NCBI GenBank assembly: GCA_027625915.1
Contig: JANTQA010000019.1
Span: forward strand, 935,001-999,000
Reading direction: 5' to 3'
Length of the DNA stretch: 64,000 nt
Source of the DNA: Anaeramoeba flamelloides
Lineage: Eukaryota > Metamonada > Anaeramoebidae
Shown one piece after another: positions 58,656 to 64,000 of the stretch (the stretch's first letter is position 1; each line of letters opens with the position of its first letter). A program made the position numbers and the translations under genes. The notes below the pieces were generated by a model. It ran no database searches. It was not told the origin of the DNA and saw only the letters and a list, made by a program, of their open reading frames with translations.

Positions 58656-59731
58656 AAAAAATAGAAAATTTAAAAAGGTAAAAAAATACATTTATCGATT
58701 CTCCTTCCATTTGAATAACTAAATCTAATCTCTTTTTCATATTTGAAACCAAATTTTTCATTAATTTATTGGTTACTTCTTTCCAATTTTTCATTTTCAT
58801 TTTCTATTTTAACAAAACACTATTGAAAAAATAAAAAAGAGAAAAAATGATTTATTTGTAAAATTTTCATTGTGAGGGGGAAAACTTCAAAAAATTACAA
58901 AAGAAATTCATTATTCAAATGTAAGATGGTTCATTTATTTTGAAATTTAGTTTATTTTTTTAACTTCAAATGGTGAAAAAAAAATAGTGGGTATAAATTT
59001 TTAATTTGATAAAAAATAAAATTTTCAAATAATTAATCCATGGAAATGAAAATATATTTTAATATTTTTCCCAATGACTTTTAATCAAAAATTAACCTCT
59101 TTGTTTCTCTGAAATACTTTAATGAAAAATTAAAAATTTATCAAGGATCAACAAATATAATCTAAATCAATTCAAAGAGAAATAATGTAGATCATGTTAG
59201 AATTAATATTCACATAAAGAATTAATTTTAAAATTGTAAACTTAGTAAAAAACAATAAAATGTGTGAGAATTTTCTGTAAATTTAATAAAAACTCTGTTG
59301 GAAATTACTTACCTTCTTGAAAAAAATAAAAAGATCAACTATAAGATTTTTGGGTTGTAAATTTATTCATTTTAAAATAAATAGCATAACCTAAATTTTC
59401 CTTAGTGTTTATTTAGATTTCCATACATTTTTTTTTTTTCAAATTGATTTTCTTAAAAAAATAAAAAAAAAAATAAAAAAAAAAAAAAAAAGAAAATAAA
59501 AAATTAGAAAACAATAATGATGAAAAAAAGAAAAAAATTGAAACAAAAATGAAACTTATAGGGTAAAAATTTGTTGTGAAATTATTTCAATAGAAAATAA
59601 AAGAAAATACGAATAATAATAACAACAATAAGAATAAGAGAAAATAAAAGACATGGTGATAAATATTAAAGTGGATCTTATAAAAAAGAGAATAAAATGG
59701 AAAAAAAAACTAAAGAAAAAAGTTGGTAAAA

Positions 59732-61378
59732 TTATAATAAGGTAATAACTGGGTTCTGATAAATATCCAAGCATAGTGACACTTCGTTGGGTAAATTCTT
59801 AAATGCGACACCGAGATAGGTTAAATTCCTAAAAAATGAAAGAACTTTATTGTCCATATCGATTTGTATCGTGATTATATCATCCTTTTGGCATTTTTCG
59901 CCATATGAAGCGTTATAGTTATGGGATTTAAGGACATGGTAAGGGTTATAGATGTAGCCGTGTGACCATGCACGATTATTTTTATTTTTACTTTTCACAC
60001 CGATATGGTACCAATTAACCTGTGAGGAGTCAATCCTAATACAGAAATGGTGAAGCCCTTGAGTCAGATCTTGTTCGCCATGTATTGTTTCTTTTCCGCC
60101 TTGGCTATCTCTGCTATTGTTTGTGGAAACCTGTTGTGTGTTTTCGTTTAATTGAACATATGTTCCTTTCTTTGTGCTTGACCAGCGTTCGTGCTGGTAA
60201 ATTAGAAATTTGTTCTCAATTGTTCCCGCTAGTTCATTATTTAAAAATAACTGTATCTTATAAGAGCCCGTTTGGTGTGGTTCAAAATTATAAAGATAGA
60301 TCGATTTTTCAGTTTTTTCATTGAGTTTGTATTTCTCATTATCTTCGAACTTGTCATAATCCTGAAATTCTTCGTCCAATTTGAAATCCCATTGTTCGTT
60401 GCTTACCAACTCTTCCTTGAATCGTTTTTCGATCGTGGGCTTTTTTAGTATTAATTTGACATCAAAGACAACGCTTTTGACATTGTAGAGTGCACTGTGT
60501 TCGGAATTTACTAAGTCAAGTCTTATACCAACAACCCCACCAAGAGGAACAAACTGATCTGAGACTAGCGATCCTTGGACGAAGAAATCTTTTCGGATGA
60601 CGTTCATTTTTTCCAGTTTCAAATGATCAACATGCCCCAAGTCTGGTGACGGTTGATATTTTTGGTCAAATTGCTCTATTTGCCGAATTAGCTTTTTTTC
60701 TTTTTCGTCAATTTCTTCATTGTACGTGTCAAACTTTTCATGGATTTTGTTTGTTAAGCTTTTTTGTTCATTCAATAATTCCGAAAATTCCTTTTGGTAA
60801 AAGTTTACTTTCTTATTCGCAGACTGGGTTGCCATTTGAAGCCTTTTTGGGTTCACTTCCTTAATTTTCATTTTTTTGGGATCCACAAGCGCAATTTTTT
60901 CCATTTTGTGTTTTTTATGTTTAAAAAGTGTACACTCAAAACAACACAAACAATTACAATCATAACAAATTGTTTTGAATTCACTATCATGCTCTAGACA
61001 GATATTAAAAGTTTTTGCTTTTTTGAACAATTTTGTTTTTTTGTTGAAGAAAAAAGTAGAAAAAAAAGAGAAAAAATAATCTTTGAACACAAACTTACCA
61101 ACAAAAATGTTCTTTTTTTTTTCTTTCTTTCTTTATTTCTTTCTTTCTCAAAAGATCAAACCCAAAGAAAGTCGAAAAAAAAATTAAAAAAGGTTCTTAC
61201 GCAAACGGTCAATAAGCAAAGGTGTAACAAGATGTGATTTGGTTAAAAAATTTGAGTGTATTTGCTTATGGTGTTTGACACAAAGATACACAGACGGTTT
61301 ACACTCTTTGCAAAAATAGGTTGCAGGTGTTTGTTTGTTGGATAACAAACATTCTTCGCACAATTCAAAAGTAGACAT
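59732..61378 (-). CDS. TRIM-like protein: two B-boxes, coiled coil, SPRY; no RING
   Basis: 487 residues from exons 61378-61201 and 61017-59732, joined in phase 1 across a 183-nt intron (GTAAGA...AAAAG). Exon 1 encodes a type-1-like B-box (CEECLLSN...YFCKECK...LCVKHHKQIH). Exon 2 opens with the second B-box (ICLEHDSEFKTICYDCNCLC...KHKKH, about 65-97), which requires the 61017 acceptor; a later AG would delete its first ligands. A coiled coil (about 115-180) and a beta-rich segment (about 200-330, possibly filamin/Ig-like) follow. The C-terminal SPRY domain (about 335-487) shows HHFCIRID, WYHIGVKSK, WSHGYIYNPY, DIITIQIDMDNKVLSFFRN and NLPNEVSLCLDIYQNPVITL. Without a RING it is more likely a binding or scaffold protein than a ubiquitin ligase by itself. 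Confidence 0.88.
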
Positions 61379-61526
61379 TTTGAAAAAAATAAAAAATTTT
61401 TTGTTCTTTTAGTACTCATCAAAATAAAGGAAAATTTTTGTACTTTAAAGCAAATAGCAAACGGAACAAAATTTTCATTTTTTTCCTTTTTATTAATTTT
61501 TTTTATAATTTAATCTAACTTATTTC
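61379..61526. promoter_or_regulatory. Putative shared bidirectional promoter
   Basis: Only 148 nt separate the start codons of two head-to-head B-box genes, so both promoters and 5' UTRs must fit here. T-rich tracts flank a slightly less AT-rich core (about 61435-61470). No specific motif was recognised. Confidence 0.6.
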
Positions 61527-61749
61527 ATGTCAAAGGTTCCGGACCCAATGGAAATTTCATTTTCACCAATAAAAATTTCAAAAAACGACAAAACAAGAAG
61601 ATGTGCTGGTTGTCTACAAGAAAAGGGAAAAATAATCAAAGCGATCTGTTTTTGTACTGTCTGTAAAGTTTATTTATGTGAAAAGCATGACGAACAACTT
61701 CACCAAAATAGGTTGACAAAGCAACACTTACGAAATAAGATTGTTGAAG
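61527..61749 (+). CDS. B-box protein, first exon only (gene continues beyond window)
   Basis: Encodes 74 residues plus one base, ending at a GTATGT donor (61750) in phase 1. It contains a B-box (CAGCLQEKGKII...CFCTVCKVYLCEKHDEQLHQ) and the motif LTKQHL, close to LTKSHL in the head-to-head neighbour. Its intron falls in the same phase and within about three codons of the neighbour's intron. It therefore looks like a divergent TRIM-like paralogue whose next exon lies at least 2.2 kb downstream. Reading through without splicing gives only 122 residues ending in low complexity, so splicing is preferred. Confidence 0.75.
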
Positions 61750-64000
61750 GTATGTCATTAAGGTTACTCAAAAAAAAAAATTTTTTTTTTTATTGTCTTC
61801 TTTTTTCTTGCAAAGTTTCTTTCTCAAGTATATCAAGAATTATTTTTCGGTTTATCTTGTCTTTCATAAAAAGATTCAATTCATTAAAAGATTAAAATCT
61901 CGCACTCGAAGTTAAATCTTTGATAAAATAACATTATTAAAATTAATTTGATCTTTTGTGCTTTTGGGATTAGAATTTCAAGCTTGTGAAAAAATTTTTT
62001 TTTTTTGTGATGTTTGAGTAATTATTGAGAAAAAAAATCCCCACTTCCTTTGTATTTTTCTTTTTTAAAATAGATTCAAGAATTGCAACCTTCTTCTTTG
62101 TAAACCTTTATTTGTCAAAAAAATGTCAGTGAAATGAAAATTTTTTTTCATTTTTTTGGCTGAAATAATAGTATTTTGATTTTCAAAGAAATAAATATCT
62201 CTTTTTTCTGTTATGGATTGTATTTAAAATCAGGTTCTTAATGGGACAGTTGTTAATTTGCCCCACTTACTGTTAGTTTTTATTTTCCAAACGAAAAAAA
62301 CTTTGGTTAGGTTTGACCAGAATTTAAATTTATTTAATTGAATCAAAGTTTTAATGAAATTAATTTGAATTTTGGAAAAGCCAACCACCCTACATTACTA
62401 CCCGTATTCCTAATTTTTTATTTAGAAATTTAAATAAAAACTCAAAAATAAATTTATTATTAAGGGATTAATATCTACCAAGGTGAAGCCTAGGATTAAA
62501 GTAAGTTGTTATTGAGTGTAATCATATCAATTCTCCATGTTTCAAATGTATCTAAAAAATTCGATTCGTAAATTAGTACTATTTGTTGATCCCATCAATT
62601 AAAAAAGATTTGTGAATTAGTAAAAAACCCAAAGAATTTCAGAAAAAAATCTGCCTTTTCATCATAAATTTAAAGTGCGAACTATCGATTACCAGACTCC
62701 AAAATTGCAAAATATCTTTCTTAAATTTGTTGCGGAACGTGGATTAGTTTCTAAAAAATTCAATTATTTAACGAATAGATTCTTTTGACCAATTAGTTAT
62801 GAAATCTTGAAATTATATTGATAATAATACAACTAGCTTTAAAAAAGGAAACAAAGCTAATCATTCTTTAGGTTTTTGTGTTGATGATTATTGAATTAAT
62901 CTTTGAAATTAAAACACAAGAAAAAATAGTTATATTTGGAAGTTCTAAAGATGAATTATTAAATACCAGAAATACTATTATTTTGATGTTTCTATTTTTA
63001 TTATCTGTAAAAGGAAATAAAAAAAAAAATTCCCATATGAAAATTTTTTCATTGTGATCATTAGTAAAAAATCAAATAAATATTGTGCAATAATATTTAT
63101 AATATATTTTTTAGTTCTATTTACGCCATGAGAAACTAAAACCCTTTTCACCCAATTATAACATACTTTAATTATAGACAAATCTATGGCGAGGATAATC
63201 CCTTAACAAGGTAAAATTAACAGGAAGAATCCTTTTTTAACAAAATAATCATTACTGAAAAAAAATTTGTCAAATCAGTTTTAATTGTAAAATGGTAGTA
63301 AAATTTCTCATTTTCAAATATATTTCCTTTACTGATTTTTTCTTTCATTTTAAAACAATAACCAAAATTCAAAATTTAGATTGATTATTGAAATTAAAAT
63401 ATAATTCAAAACATCACAAAAAACCAAAATTTAAGTTCGTTTAATTTTCCAAATCGGGGATTTAACTTGTAACAATAGTTAAAATTGGTTTTTTTGTTTC
63501 TATACTTTTCCCATTCATGTAAAATTGTCTTTCAGAGTTTAACAATAGGTATTATACCAGTCCCAAAACTTTTAATTAAAGATTTCTTTTTTGATCAGTG
63601 AAAAATAAAAAGAAGAATAATATCTGAAAATTTTTTCTTTTCATTACTGTCTTTCTTTAATTAAAACTGATTTGACAATTTTTTTCCAGAATGGTTAATT
63701 CTTTTTGTTGATTTCAGTCGATAATAATATTATTAATTTTTTTTAATTCAGATTTCCAGATTTTATTATTATTTTCATAGGATAAACAATTTCATAGGAA
63801 ATGGTTTAAATCTTCAATATAAACTCTGTTTCAGTCAAAGGGGCCCAACGTTTTTTTTCAAATATCAATTATTTTATATAATTGACCTTTGAAGAACAAA
63901 TAAGAAATAAAGAGAATAATACACCTCAAAGAAATGTTGATACATGTCTGAAAGAAAACTAATTAATCAATAGCTTTTCTTAAAAATTGAAAAACTCAAA
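61750..64000. other. Probable start of a large intron; no exon seen
   Basis: No continuation exon with B-box, coiled-coil or SPRY features was found up to the window edge. It contains an R10 copy at about 63236-63470. The rest is AT-rich with no supported gene. Confidence 0.5.
63236..63470 (+). repeat. Dispersed repeat R10, copy 2
   Basis: Similar to 20525-20790, sharing AAAATTTCTCATTTTCAA and surrounding AT-rich order. Limits uncertain. Confidence 0.5.

Larger units (their letters stand above)
56122..59731. other. Intergenic spacer with microsatellites and an R5 copy
   Basis: Lies between the BTB gene start and the SPRY gene stop. It contains an R11 copy (about 57400-57560), a TA/TG microsatellite (57694-57802), a TA run (58232-58260) and an R5 copy (58450-58655). 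No gene is supported. Confidence 0.6.

Noticed and set aside
61527-61895. Unspliced 122-codon reading of the right-hand B-box gene
   Set aside because: After residue 74 it becomes poly-Lys/Phe low complexity exactly after a good GTATGT donor that matches the paralogue's intron position.

Overview
The window reads as nuclear DNA of an AT-rich, intron-bearing, free-living or amoeboid protist. The evidence is spliced eukaryotic genes with GT...AG introns, the standard genetic code, very AT-rich spacers with long A and T runs, poly-asparagine and lysine-rich tracts, and a signalling-heavy gene set. That set holds Aurora kinase, K-Ras-like Ras, a C2 protein, a PH-domain dynamin, BTB-BACK, and TRIM-like B-box/SPRY proteins. 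The style fits metamonad amoebae such as Anaeramoeba, but that placement is inference from gene style, not a search result.

Layout, left to right. A 5' piece of lysyl-tRNA synthetase (minus, 1-603) diverges from an Aurora-type kinase (plus, 5522-6800). A 1090-residue unknown protein built from about seven PH-like modules lies convergently (minus, 11611-14883). A C2-domain protein (minus, 19049-19849) and a Ras GTPase (minus, 23528-24112) follow. Then come an ABCA half-transporter (plus, 29772-33039) and a dynamin (plus, 38305-43635) with a 2.5 kb intron. A BTB-BACK-amidotransferase-like protein (minus, 46774-56121) has introns of 5.3 and 2.5 kb. A B-box/SPRY TRIM-like protein (minus, 59732-61378) lies head to head with the first exon of a second B-box gene (plus, 61527 onward). 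No operon-like coupling is seen; the genes serve translation, mitosis, membrane traffic, lipid transport and signalling.

Spacers and large introns are 2-5 kb long and are largely a graveyard of short inverted-repeat DNA transposons. I recognise about eight dispersed families from internal comparison alone. Several are nested, and two have paralogous empty sites in the same window that show the insertion boundaries. Most copies carry no recognisable transposase. Small introns (90-336 nt) contrast with three giant ones (2.5-5.3 kb), and the giant ones contain repeats. No CRISPR array, rRNA, convincing tRNA gene, or virus-derived element was recognised.

Exon joins were worked out by hand from splice motifs, reading-frame phase and family resemblance. 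Repeat boundaries are approximate unless a terminal repeat or empty site fixes them.
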